Assembly (NCBI GenBank): GCA_029261715.1
Contig: JAJDAT010000038.1
Span: 124,001 to 188,000 of the forward strand
Origin: Nitrospinia bacterium
Lineage (GTDB): Bacteria > Nitrospinota > Nitrospinia > Nitrospinales > JAJDAT01
Length of the DNA: 64,000 bases
Direction: 5' to 3'
The position numbers were made by a program, and so were the translations under genes. The notes under the pieces were generated by a model. That model was not told the DNA's origin. It saw only the letters and a list, made by a program, of their open reading frames with translations, and did no database searches. Numbering within the stretch: position 1 is the stretch's first letter; each line of letters begins with the position of its first letter. Shown one piece after another: positions 36,050 to 44,659 of the stretch.

Positions 36050-38569
36050 ATGTCATTTCCAAACCTAGCAAAGCAAACCAAATTGATTTTGGTAGGCGGA
36101 ATCATAATCGCTTGCATTGGTTTCATTCTTACTTGGAATCAAAAGCAAAAAGCGTGGTTTGGAGAGTTAGAACAAGAAGCTCTTGAAGATACTCTTATTC
36201 TTAGCGGCGAATTAGAAGTCGTTAAAAGAGAACTGATGGGAATAGTTTCTCTATACGACTCTTCTCAATTTGTAACATGGGAGGATTTTCAAACCTACGT
36301 TCAACCAATATTAAAAAATCATAACTTTATCCGACGATTCGAATGGGCTCCTAAAGTATTACACGATGAACGAAGTGTCTACGAACGTTCAACCCAAGCA
36401 GGCGGAGTTAATGGGTTTAAGTTTTTATCGCGCGGACCTGAAGGCTCTTTTGTAACTAGAAAAAAAGCTGAAATATATTATCCCATCTTTTATATAGAAC
36501 CATTCAAGGGTAACGAGTCTTTATTAGGATTCGATTTATCAACTCAAAAAGATTTCTTTAAGTATTTAGTGGAATCCCAAAATACGGGTAAACCTTTAGC
36601 GACACAAAAAATTCAATCCCCTACAAATTCTAATGGTTCAGCGTCTCCAGAAATATCGATTGTAGCTCCATTCTATGGGAAAAAGAATACTCCTGAAAAG
36701 CAGGAAGTCAGAAAGAAAACGCTAAAGGGTTTTGTAATTGGCGTTTACCGAATCAAAGATATGATCGACCAAATGGTTACTCCCTACCTGGCTAAAGGTA
36801 TGAACCTTTCTATATATCAAACGGCAACCACAGACGAAAAAGACAAACTGTATGGGAATCCACTGGCCAATCCAGCTTTGGAAATTAAAAACGTTGTCAA
36901 TATTGCAGGGCGCCGTTGGCTATTGGTTTGGCAAGCCTCCGAAATTTTTAAAAATGGTTCAAATAAATCGTATGGATTTTGGGTAGCGGGAAGTATTTTA
37001 GCTTTCTTCATTTTTATTTCAATCATCTTTGAAATGATGGCGTCTCGCACACGTCTGGTTGAGAAACAAGTAAAAACTCGAACCGAAGAACTAACTACAG
37101 CAAACCTCCACTTAAAACACGAAATAAGAGCGAGAGAACAAGCTGAGAAAAAACTCCATACAGCTAAAGAAGAAGCGGAGTTAGCCAATCGAGCAAAGAG
37201 CGTTTTTCTAGCCAATATGAGTCACGAGATTCGCACTCCAATGAATGCCATCTTAGGCTATGCGCAACTCCTTGAAGGACAAATCTCGAAAAACTCTGAG
37301 CCGCAAAATCAACTCAAGAAAATACTTAATAGCGGCGATCATTTAATGCAAATAATCAACGATATTTTACAGCTATCTAAAATAGAAGCGGGAAAATTAG
37401 ACTTAGCTCTGGCGGACTTTAATCTTTCACAACTGGTCAAAGATATCGTTACAATCATTCGCCCCTTGTGCCAAGAAAAGAATCTTGTTTTAAATTTAGA
37501 CGCCAATATTCCAAATCCCCTATGGGTTACTGGCGATGAAATGAAAATCAAGCAAGCCTTAATCAATTTATTAGGAAACGCGGTTAAGTTCACGGATAAA
37601 GGATCTATATCGCTCAAAATAGAACCCAAAGGGGAAGCTGTTTATGGTTTTGAAGTTCAAGATTCTGGTAAAGGAATTGCGGAAGAATATCGACAAACAA
37701 TCTTTGACCCATTTGAACAAGGCGAAAATATCAAAAAAAGCGGCACCGGTCTTGGACTAGCTATTTTTAAGAAACAAATCGAATTGATGAAGGGGACCTG
37801 GGGGTTTGATTCTGAATTAGAAAAAGGATCGCGTTTTTATTTTGAATTGCAATTACCAGAAGCGGAAAAAAAGATAGAAAGAAGACCTTTCAAACCTCCA
37901 GTGCCAATTATCAATGGAGCAAAAAAAATCAAAGCGCTCGTTGCGGATGATAACGAATTGGGAAGAGATATTTTATCTAAAGCCTTAGAGGAAGCAGGAA
38001 TTTCAGTATGGACAGCGTCAAACGGCGAACAAGCTGTCGAATTAGCGCTTAAATTTGAACCCGATATAATTTTCATGGACCTGCGAATGCCGATTAAGGA
38101 CGGTTACGAAGCTTTAAAAAGTATTCAAGATCAATTTGGAATGTCTAAAATTAAATTTGTAGCCGTTACTGCGTGGGCTTTTGAAGACCAACGAAAAAAA
38201 TCAATAAATGCCGGATTTGATGACTTCATCTCCAAACCTTTTCGGCTAGAAACAGTATTCGATTCTTTATCAAGATTATTAAACGTTGAGTTAGACTATG
38301 GGGAATCGATTCATTCTGAAAATTTAAAATCAAAAAATTTCGAAAGTTTCCCCTCAGTTATAACAATCTCTGAATCCCTTCTAACCAAACTCAAAGAAGC
38401 CGCAAAACTTCACGACATTACCGACTTCAAAAAATATTTTGAAGAGCTTGAGAAGGATGAAAAAGGAGGAAAAGAGTTGTCCAACTTCATTCGCCCTCAC
38501 TTAGATCAATATAATATGGATGCTATTTCCAATATTTTAGATAAATTAGAATATGAGCCAAAATCCTAA
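36050..38569 (+). CDS. CHASE-domain hybrid sensor histidine kinase
   Basis: Membrane sensor of 839 residues. Two transmembrane segments (about 10-27 and 310-330) flank an extracytoplasmic CHASE domain (about 70-250, with FIRRFEWAPKVLHDERS). A coiled linker follows, then HisKA with His392 (ANMSHEIRTPMNAILGYAQLL), an HATPase domain (DSGKGIAEEYRQ, GTGLGLAIFKK), a receiver with Asp677 (IIFMDLRMPIKDGYE), and a helical C-terminal tail of about 90 residues with no obvious Hpt histidine motif. CHASE domains bind small extracellular ligands; the ligand here is unknown. Its stop overlaps the next kinase by 17 bp. Confidence 0.93.
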   Translation: MSFPNLAKQTKLILVGGIIIACIGFILTWNQKQKAWFGELEQEALEDTLILSGELEVVKRELMGIVSLYDSSQFVTWEDFQTYVQPILKNHNFIRRFEWAPKVLHDERSVYERSTQAGGVNGFKFLSRGPEGSFVTRKKAEIYYPIFYIEPFKGNESLLGFDLSTQKDFFKYLVESQNTGKPLATQKIQSPTNSNGSASPEISIVAPFYGKKNTPEKQEVRKKTLKGFVIGVYRIKDMIDQMVTPYLAKGMNLSIYQTATTDEKDKLYGNPLANPALEIKNVVNIAGRRWLLVWQASEIFKNGSNKSYGFWVAGSILAFFIFISIIFEMMASRTRLVEKQVKTRTEELTTANLHLKHEIRAREQAEKKLHTAKEEAELANRAKSVFLANMSHEIRTPMNAILGYAQLLEGQISKNSEPQNQLKKILNSGDHLMQIINDILQLSKIEAGKLDLALADFNLSQLVKDIVTIIRPLCQEKNLVLNLDANIPNPLWVTGDEMKIKQALINLLGNAVKFTDKGSISLKIEPKGEAVYGFEVQDSGKGIAEEYRQTIFDPFEQGENIKKSGTGLGLAIFKKQIELMKGTWGFDSELEKGSRFYFELQLPEAEKKIERRPFKPPVPIINGAKKIKALVADDNELGRDILSKALEEAGISVWTASNGEQAVELALKFEPDIIFMDLRMPIKDGYEALKSIQDQFGMSKIKFVAVTAWAFEDQRKKSINAGFDDFISKPFRLETVFDSLSRLLNVELDYGESIHSENLKSKNFESFPSVITISESLLTKLKEAAKLHDITDFKKYFEELEKDEKGGKELSNFIRPHLDQYNMDAISNILDKLEYEPKS

Positions 38570-39677
38570 AGAATTATTTGGAAAAAAGATTTTAATAGTC
38601 GACGACACTCCGGCTAACATTGATCTTTTGTATCAAACCCTGTCTCCAGAGGGTTATAAGATATCTGTAGCGAGCACAGGTGAGGAAACGCTCAAACTTG
38701 TTTCCCAAATCAAGCCTGACTTAATTCTATTAGACGTAATGATGCCTGGAATTGACGGCTTTGAAACTTGTAAAAAATTGAAGAAAAATCCTGAGACAGC
38801 ATCCATTCCTATCATTTTTATAACCGCCAAAGCCGAAACGGAAGATATTGTCAAAGGGTTTACGCTAGGTGGAGCCGATTATCTTACAAAACCATTTAAC
38901 CGAGAAGAAGTCTGCGCAAGAATAAAAACTCATTTGCACTTTCAAGTTCTTTTAAATACTTCAGAAACTCAAAACAAAAAGCTCAATGAATTAAACGATA
39001 CTAAAAATAAACTAATGGGAATGACCTGTCATGACTTACGCAATCCAATTACATCCATACAAGGTTTTTCAAAATTTGTATTAGGAAAAGGCGAACATAT
39101 TTCCGCAGAATCCAGAAATGAATGTATTGAAAACATTTATGCAGCAAGCACCAACATGCTGGAGTTAATAAACGATTTAGTCGATATTACAGCCATTGAA
39201 AGCGGGAAATTAAATTTAAATATTAGACCAGATTCCATAATAAACCTCGCCCAGGAAAAAACAAAAATGTACGTTCCTTTGGCAGAGAATAAAGATATCA
39301 AACTGCACTTTCAATCCCAAAAAGTTCCCATATTTAAATTTGACTCGAATAGAATTGGACAGGTTTTAGATAACTTAATAGGCAATGCCATAAAATTTTC
39401 ACCCTCACACAAAAACGTAACCATTAGCGTTTCTTCAGACGAGTCACAAATGGTATGTTCGGTTAAAGATGAAGGTCCCGGTATTTTGCCAGAGGACCAA
39501 AACAAACTATTTATTCCATTTCAAAAATTAAGCGCAAAACCAACAGGCGGAGAAGTTAGTTCAGGGTTGGGATTGGGAATTGCTAAGAGGATGGTGGAAG
39601 CCCACGGCGGGAAACTGTGGGTGGAAAGCGAACCCGGTAACGGAGCTGATTTCCGCTTTCAAATACCTCTTGTATAA
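38553..39677 (+). CDS. Response-regulator receiver / histidine kinase hybrid (REC-HisKA-HATPase)
   Basis: Cytoplasmic protein of 374 residues with the same architecture as the kinase two genes upstream. The receiver has Asp61 (LILLDVMMPGIDGFETC) and LTKPF. HisKA follows with His160 (GMTCHDLRNPITSIQGFSKF), then HATPase with DEGPGILPEDQ and GLGLGIAKRMVEAHGG. It overlaps the CHASE kinase and so is coupled to it, which makes it the likely phosphorelay partner. No DNA-binding output is present in any of the three, so the final target is elsewhere. The 286 bp after it hold no gene. Confidence 0.92.
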   Translation: MSQNPKELFGKKILIVDDTPANIDLLYQTLSPEGYKISVASTGEETLKLVSQIKPDLILLDVMMPGIDGFETCKKLKKNPETASIPIIFITAKAETEDIVKGFTLGGADYLTKPFNREEVCARIKTHLHFQVLLNTSETQNKKLNELNDTKNKLMGMTCHDLRNPITSIQGFSKFVLGKGEHISAESRNECIENIYAASTNMLELINDLVDITAIESGKLNLNIRPDSIINLAQEKTKMYVPLAENKDIKLHFQSQKVPIFKFDSNRIGQVLDNLIGNAIKFSPSHKNVTISVSSDESQMVCSVKDEGPGILPEDQNKLFIPFQKLSAKPTGGEVSSGLGLGIAKRMVEAHGGKLWVESEPGNGADFRFQIPLV

Positions 39678-39910
39678 AACCCACTATTTGATATCAAATC
39701 TGGCAGACGATATCAGACATTATCAAGTCCAAAAGACAGCTATCAGATATTAACAATTATTATTGGTAATAAACTCGAGCATTTTCTGAAATCAAATATT
39801 TTCTAAAAATGGATAGAAACGTTTGGGAAATCGCGCCAAAATGGTTATCACCCCACCCCATACAGCTATGGCATTCAAAAATTATTATACTAAACTAAAT
39901 CGAAATAATC

Positions 39911-39940
39911 CGTTGCAGTCGAAGTCCGCAACGTCTTTTT
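39911..39940 (+). promoter_or_regulatory. Terminator-like hairpin in nuclease leader
   Basis: CGTTGC (39911-39916) pairs with GCAACG (39928-39933), followed by TCTTTTT. It lies about 24 bp before the nuclease start. It looks like a weak intrinsic terminator or an attenuator ahead of the gene; it may simply end transcription from the kinase operon. Confidence 0.4.
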
Positions 39941-39963
39941 AACAATTTGAAAAGGAGCCCATA

Positions 39964-40710
39964 ATGTTTGAAATCCCGAGTCTGAGACCAGAGACGCGAT
40001 ATGGAATTCCCACTGCGGACTTATTGCTGTATAACCGAGAATACATAGTTGGATATTCCTACCTGTTTCGTCAGCCTCGGTGGGCGTTACAAATTATCGA
40101 TAAAAGTACGAAGCCCCATAAGGAAGATAAGGATTTTGATCGACTTGACAATTTCCGCGAGGATTTACGTATTCCAGAGAAGTTTCGTTCGACTCTGAAC
40201 GATTATAGAAAAAGCGGTTTTGATCGAGGACACCTAATTAATAGCGCTGATCGTAAAACTTCAGAAATTATCAATAGCGAAACGTTTCTTTTAAGTAATA
40301 TGAGTCCACAGAAACCTAAATTCAATCGTGGCATCTGGAAGAAATTAGAAGATGCTGTGCGTGTTCTAGCAGAAAAAGAAGAATTTATAGAAGTCTATAC
40401 CATCTGCGGCCCTTTGTTCAAAATAGGGGATAAAATCGATGCGATTGGCGAAAACAAAGTGGTTGTTCCAGACGCGTTCTTCAAATCGGTTCTGGCTGAA
40501 AGAGCAAAACCTAATTCCATCAATCAATTAATAATGTGGTCCTTCGAGATCCCAAATAAGGAGGCTAATAAGCCATTAGAGGAATTTTTAGTTCCAACTT
40601 TGGATACTGAGCGACGAGCCGGACTCCAATTATGGGATCGGCTACAAGGTGAAAAGGTTAAAAAAATGGAATCGAAAAAAGGTAGGATGTGGTCGCTAAA
40701 AAAATCATAG
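39964..40710 (+). CDS. DNA/RNA non-specific endonuclease (NUC1 family, beta-beta-alpha metal)
   Basis: A 248-residue nuclease with the family motif Asp87-Arg-Gly-His90 (GFDRGHLINSAD), where His90 is the general base. Asn121 (KFNRGIWKKLED) is positioned to hold the metal. No signal peptide is evident, which is unusual for this mostly secreted or periplasmic family; a cytoplasmic or non-classical location, or a wrong start, is possible. The ATG is preceded by AAAGGAG. It is a single gene ending before a convergent cytochrome operon. Confidence 0.88.
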   Translation: MFEIPSLRPETRYGIPTADLLLYNREYIVGYSYLFRQPRWALQIIDKSTKPHKEDKDFDRLDNFREDLRIPEKFRSTLNDYRKSGFDRGHLINSADRKTSEIINSETFLLSNMSPQKPKFNRGIWKKLEDAVRVLAEKEEFIEVYTICGPLFKIGDKIDAIGENKVVVPDAFFKSVLAERAKPNSINQLIMWSFEIPNKEANKPLEEFLVPTLDTERRAGLQLWDRLQGEKVKKMESKKGRMWSLKKS

Positions 40711-40762
40711 TATTAAACTAGTACGAAGATCTAAGTCCAATCAACTCTTGACTATTAAGTAT

Positions 40763-40793
40763 AAAAAAAGGGCGAGCTCCCAAGAGCTCGCCC
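40763..40793 (-). terminator. Intrinsic terminator after cytochrome c gene
   Basis: gggcgagctc (40770-40779), a ccaa loop and the complement form a 10-bp GC-rich stem. On the minus strand it is followed by seven T residues. It is the stop signal for the leftward cytochrome operon and may also serve the nuclease gene. Confidence 0.92.
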
Positions 40794-40811
40794 GAACCTA
40801 CTCACCTAAAC

Positions 40812-41249
40812 TTACTTCATCAAGTCGGTTCTGATGTATTTCACGATGTCCCAGATGTCTTTATCTTTTAGAGTTTTCTTATGGGCTACCATTCCAGTAC
40901 CAGGGGAACCATTCTTAATAACCCAGAACATTTGACCTGCGGAAACTTTTTTCATCGTATCAGAGCAAGTAAAGTTTCTTGGATTTGGTTTTAACGCTTT
41001 ACCCAGTTTACCCATGCCATCGCCTTTGGCGCCATGGCAGTTCTTACAAGCCATAGGCTTTACTTTTTTGTTGTATAAAGCCTTGCCGTGCGCTGCATCC
41101 GCTTTTTTGGGAATTACTTTTTTGAAATCGGCTGAAGGAGCGGATTTGGTTTTTCTCGGTTGCGGACAATTTGCTCCGGCGAAAGATTGCCCAGCTACCA
41201 TCAGTGTGAAAGCGGTTGCTATTACGAATACCGTTGTCTTTTTCATCAT
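40812..41249 (-). CDS. Periplasmic c-type cytochrome (mono-heme, class I)
   Basis: A 145-residue secreted electron carrier. A signal peptide (about residues 1-25) is followed by one heme site Cys68-x2-Cys71-His72 (CKNCHGAKGDGMG). A likely axial Met120 lies in GTGMVAHKK, and the protein ends with the usual DIWDIVKYIR helix. Extra cysteines at 28 and 95 could form a disulfide. The second ATG (41246) is spaced better from GGAG than the first. It lies 67 bp after the cupredoxin-like gene in the same direction, and the two may form one redox operon. Confidence 0.93.
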   Translation of the reverse strand: MMKKTTVFVIATAFTLMVAGQSFAGANCPQPRKTKSAPSADFKKVIPKKADAAHGKALYNKKVKPMACKNCHGAKGDGMGKLGKALKPNPRNFTCSDTMKKVSAGQMFWVIKNGSPGTGMVAHKKTLKDKDIWDIVKYIRTDLMK

Positions 41250-41316
41250 ATTTCTCCTTGAAGTTTAGGTGAGTCATTTGAACCAATCTTTTATTTAATT
41301 TCGGTTCTGCATTGCG

Positions 41317-42126
41317 CTACTTACTAGCTATTTCAAAGTTTGCGTTTGCGGCTTTACCTGCGGTTACTTCAATTTCTTGGGTACTTTCTCCTGCGTATGG
41401 ATGCCATGCAGTCACTTTATATTTCCCTGCAGGAACTTGATCTAATACAAACTTCCCGTCATTACCCGTGATGTTGTAGTAAGGGTTCCACACAATCAAT
41501 CCATCCGCTTCCATGAAGTTGTGTTGGTCGCATTGAAGAAAGAAATGTCGATCTTTTTTCATTTTGAACCGTTTCATATTCTTTGTTACGTCCGCTACAG
41601 CCCCTTGAGAAGGTAAAGGTTTGTTGAACAACGTCTTTCGGCTTGCGCCCACTACAGAGTAACCATGAGGATTATGTAGAACGTCTTTATCCTGATTCGT
41701 TATTGTTACTAAGCCTTTTTTCATACCCTTAGGAGTTTTTCTAACAATTGAAACCTTTGGAAAAATATCGCAATTTTTCATATCGTAATTGATAGTCTCT
41801 GTCTTCCAAGCCTTACCGCTTTCGATCTTCTTGATATAAACCACTGCGTCTTTCAGCATTCCATCATTGACAATAACTTTTTGGCGTGGACGAATGTTTC
41901 CTTCCTTGGTATCAGGATGTGTCGCGCAAAACTCGACGTTTTTCCCTTTATTTAAATCTTCCATGATTGGAACGGGAACAGTTCCTTTAAAGGAGATCGT
42001 GCCCGTAATTTTCCCGCCATCTTTTACGTCGCCTTCTGCGTAACTAGCCTTCTTAGCTAATGCCGTGCCAGTCGCGCCTGCGGTAACTAGAGCTCCAATT
42101 AATACTGCTATCAATGTCTTTTTCAT
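41317..42126 (-). CDS. Secreted protein with cupredoxin-like and carboxypeptidase-regulatory-like parts
   Basis: A 269-residue protein with a signal peptide (about 1-24). The middle looks like a cupredoxin-type beta barrel with possible ligands in VLHNPHG and LQCDQHNFMEADG. The C-terminal third resembles a carboxypeptidase regulatory-like fold (ITGNDGKFVLDQVPAGKYKVTAWHP). Metal binding is inferred from those His/Cys/Met residues. It is first of the operon ending in cytochrome c, and so is likely a periplasmic redox or copper protein. A GGAG ribosome site precedes the ATG. Confidence 0.75.
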   Translation of the reverse strand: MKKTLIAVLIGALVTAGATGTALAKKASYAEGDVKDGGKITGTISFKGTVPVPIMEDLNKGKNVEFCATHPDTKEGNIRPRQKVIVNDGMLKDAVVYIKKIESGKAWKTETINYDMKNCDIFPKVSIVRKTPKGMKKGLVTITNQDKDVLHNPHGYSVVGASRKTLFNKPLPSQGAVADVTKNMKRFKMKKDRHFFLQCDQHNFMEADGLIVWNPYYNITGNDGKFVLDQVPAGKYKVTAWHPYAGESTQEIEVTAGKAANANFEIASK

Positions 42127-42172
42127 GATGGTTTCTCCTTTTTTAACGATTCAACGACTCTTGCTATATTCA

Positions 42173-42187
42173 GCTGAAATTTTCAGC
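42173..42187 (-). promoter_or_regulatory. Leader palindrome near the operon start
   Basis: GCTGAAATTTTCAGC is a perfect 7-bp inverted repeat around one central base, about 47 bp upstream of the cupredoxin-like gene. It could be an operator or an RNA hairpin. Confidence 0.35.
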
Positions 42188-42525
42188 GATTAATCAAACG
42201 AGGCGTCAGCCGAAGCGACAGAAGGTAGGAGGCGGCTCCCCCGGCCACTTCAACCGACGACAAGTCAAGGGGTTAACCAAAACCTGTTATGTTGGCAGAA
42301 AAAATCTTTCCTCTTTTTTTTGCCATGTTGAACTTGTTTTCTAGTGAGTTTTTCATCTTATTGTTTCCTGCTTGGTTATCTAAACAGCTAACTTAATCAT
42401 TTAAATAGCAATGGCTATGCCAAAACATTAAACAGAAAATACAATTTATAACTTATTGTTTTTATATGATTTACAAGGGGCACCTAATAAAGGTGTGAAA
42501 AGAGTAGAAGAAAAATAGGGTTCAA

Positions 42526-42560
42526 TTCCCTAACTGGGAATCAGATTCCCAAAATGGGAT
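42526..42560. promoter_or_regulatory. Two TTCCC-N5-GGGAW palindromes 20 bp apart
   Basis: TTCCC-TAACT-GGGAA (42526-42540) and TTCCC-AAAAT-GGGAT (42546-42560) share the same architecture and begin exactly 20 bp apart, about two helical turns. A weaker relative (TTCAATATGGGAA) follows at 42571-42583. About 400 bp upstream of the cupredoxin-like gene, they look like binding sites for a dimeric regulator that could act as an enhancer. The regulator is unknown. Confidence 0.5.
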
Positions 42561-42705
42561 AAGTTTGTGATTCAATATGGGAAGAAAATAATTAGGAAGA
42601 CTTTGGAGAGGAAATTAAAACAATAACTGAAGACAATAAAAGCGGAAAACAATTTATAATTTGATTAGCCAACAGATTAAAAATGACAAACAAATATTAA
42701 AGTCT

Positions 42706-44643
42706 TTAATCCGAAGAAGAAGTGGTTTTAATTTTATTATCGTAAGTAGAAAAATATTTTCTAAAATTATATTCAGGTTTTAACTTTTTTATCTTTTCTA
42801 AAATTTCCAAAATCACATCGGGATGGATTTTATTTTTTATGAGATTGATCACCAAGTTTTCAAAGATTGATTTAGCCATCAATGGGTTCGAATAGTATAG
42901 AAAAGAAGTTATTTCTAATTGTTTATTGATTTGAGCGTCTTGATTATGCTTTAGCCACCAAAAGAAAGTATATGCCGAAACGTTTTTTGGCGCTTTTTTT
43001 AAGATAAATATTAAATCGCTTAATCTTCCCAAAAAAGGGTTTGGGATATTTTTAGTTTGGAAAGATTGATATTCCTTTTCAATGTTTATATTCTTTAATA
43101 AAGGATTTAATTTAAACGCTTTTTGAAAGTTTTTTTGAGATTCAATGTTTTTCATCCATTCTTTATTCATAATTCCCGCAACCCAATACGACAAAGAATA
43201 ATTAGGGTTCATTTCTAAAACCCTTGATATTAACTTTTCTAGAACAAGTCTATTGGATGAATCCTTTACATCATTTCGAAATTGTAACCAACTTCCCAAA
43301 ATAAATTCTAAAATTCCGTTTAGCTGAGTATCAGATTTATCAAGATTAGATTCGATATCACACATTTCATGGAAAGCAATACACCCTGAATAAGAAAGAT
43401 CTTCAATTTTATTAGCTTGAAAAATTCCTTTTATATAAACGGTTTCCAATAAGTTTCTCGAAATTTCTTCACGTTCTGGAAATAGAACTTTATATTCACG
43501 GTTAATTTGAATTTTTTTTAAGAGAGCTTGATATATTGCAAAAGCTTGTATCCTATTCCCACTTTCCCTTAAATGCATAAAATCCAAAAAAAACATTTGT
43601 TTATCTTCTGAATTGAAAGATAAACCACTGGGGATGTAAAAAGTATTGGAATATTTTTTTATTAAATTTCGATATAGTTTGTCTATTCTCAATCCAGCAA
43701 GCCGATAATTTTTTAATTTATTTTTTTCAAAGCCTTTGAATTCTTCAATATTTTTTAATTGATCGTTCGACATATTTCTACCTGCGATAAATGGAATACT
43801 AACTAAACCAACTTGAATTCCTTCTTCCTTCGCGCTACTAATAATTTCTTCAAGGTTATTACGGTAAAATCCAAAATTGCGATCTATTATCGATCCACCC
43901 GGTTTCTGAGAAGTTTTTCCCTTAGAATAGTTATTTCTTAAATGATTTAATAGTTTAAAGGTATTAGTAGAAGCAAAGAAGGAGGGAGTTTGACAATATT
44001 TTTTTAAAGTATCAAATCGCGGATTTTTAAAAAGCTCAAGATCATTCCAACCTAACATGATTAAAAGTAAATCAGGTTGAAGTTTCAAAACATCTTTTTT
44101 GTAGAGCCGCGTGACATCGCAAGACCGATGCGCATTTTGACCGGCATTTATTACTTGGAAAAAATTATTTTTATTTAGTTTATTGTTTAGCATCCTTTCC
44201 AATATTCTTGGATAAGTCATTTCATTTGCTACCCGCCACCCGAAAGTAGCCGAAGCGCCTAACGTGATAATCCTATAAATATTTTCAGGTTTTTTCTCCT
44301 CAAAATAAGGTCCACGAAACCCCCATTTATTAATATAGATATCCCCTAAGTCACTACTTATTAGTCCTTCTTTTTTAAAAAAAGATGCGATTCCTAAAAT
44401 ATTTTTCTCCTCACGATTTGGATTTTTTTTTATACCTACCCAATACTTTTTAGAATCGCTATTAAATGGATCTTTTCTTAAACGAGGACGACCATTTTCA
44501 ATTTCAAGTAAAGGATTGGTATCAAATTGAAATTCATTTTGGAAAACTTTTTTTATAAGAAGATAAGATCCTAGTTCTACTAGAATTATAAAAAATGCAA
44601 CAGTAAGGATTTCTAAACTTAATTTTTTAAAATCTTGCTCCAT
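42706..44643 (-). CDS. Membrane-anchored SGNH/GDSL hydrolase-like protein
   Basis: A 645-residue protein with one N-terminal membrane segment (about 10-30), so the body is probably periplasmic. SGNH blocks are visible: Ser131 (LGASATFGW), Gly168 (INAGQN), Asn200 (GWND), and Asp354/His357 (FLDFMHLRES). Such enzymes cleave or transfer acyl or acetyl esters on glycans and lipids. Residues about 400-640 are helical and may form TPR-like repeats. A motif NKWGFRGPYFE (105-115) just before the Ser block recurs in a shortened relative at 49884. It lies downstream of an ABC exporter on the same strand. The substrate is unknown. Confidence 0.85.
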   Translation of the reverse strand: MEQDFKKLSLEILTVAFFIILVELGSYLLIKKVFQNEFQFDTNPLLEIENGRPRLRKDPFNSDSKKYWVGIKKNPNREEKNILGIASFFKKEGLISSDLGDIYINKWGFRGPYFEEKKPENIYRIITLGASATFGWRVANEMTYPRILERMLNNKLNKNNFFQVINAGQNAHRSCDVTRLYKKDVLKLQPDLLLIMLGWNDLELFKNPRFDTLKKYCQTPSFFASTNTFKLLNHLRNNYSKGKTSQKPGGSIIDRNFGFYRNNLEEIISSAKEEGIQVGLVSIPFIAGRNMSNDQLKNIEEFKGFEKNKLKNYRLAGLRIDKLYRNLIKKYSNTFYIPSGLSFNSEDKQMFFLDFMHLRESGNRIQAFAIYQALLKKIQINREYKVLFPEREEISRNLLETVYIKGIFQANKIEDLSYSGCIAFHEMCDIESNLDKSDTQLNGILEFILGSWLQFRNDVKDSSNRLVLEKLISRVLEMNPNYSLSYWVAGIMNKEWMKNIESQKNFQKAFKLNPLLKNINIEKEYQSFQTKNIPNPFLGRLSDLIFILKKAPKNVSAYTFFWWLKHNQDAQINKQLEITSFLYYSNPLMAKSIFENLVINLIKNKIHPDVILEILEKIKKLKPEYNFRKYFSTYDNKIKTTSSSD

Positions 44644-44659
44644 TTTAATATTTAGAAGC

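Larger units (their letters stand above)
42127..42705. other. Long intergenic region upstream of the cupredoxin-cytochrome operon
   Basis: These 579 bp hold no gene I can support. They contain a 15-nt leader palindrome (42173-42187), a GC-rich island (42201-42260, about two-thirds G+C by my count, against AT-rich surroundings) and two palindromes at 42526-42560. The layout suggests a long, possibly structured, regulated leader for the leftward operon. Confidence 0.55.

Noticed and set aside
42280-42320. Sigma-54 promoter-like TTGGCAG stretch
   Set aside because: The -12 element (TTGC) is missing at the correct spacing.
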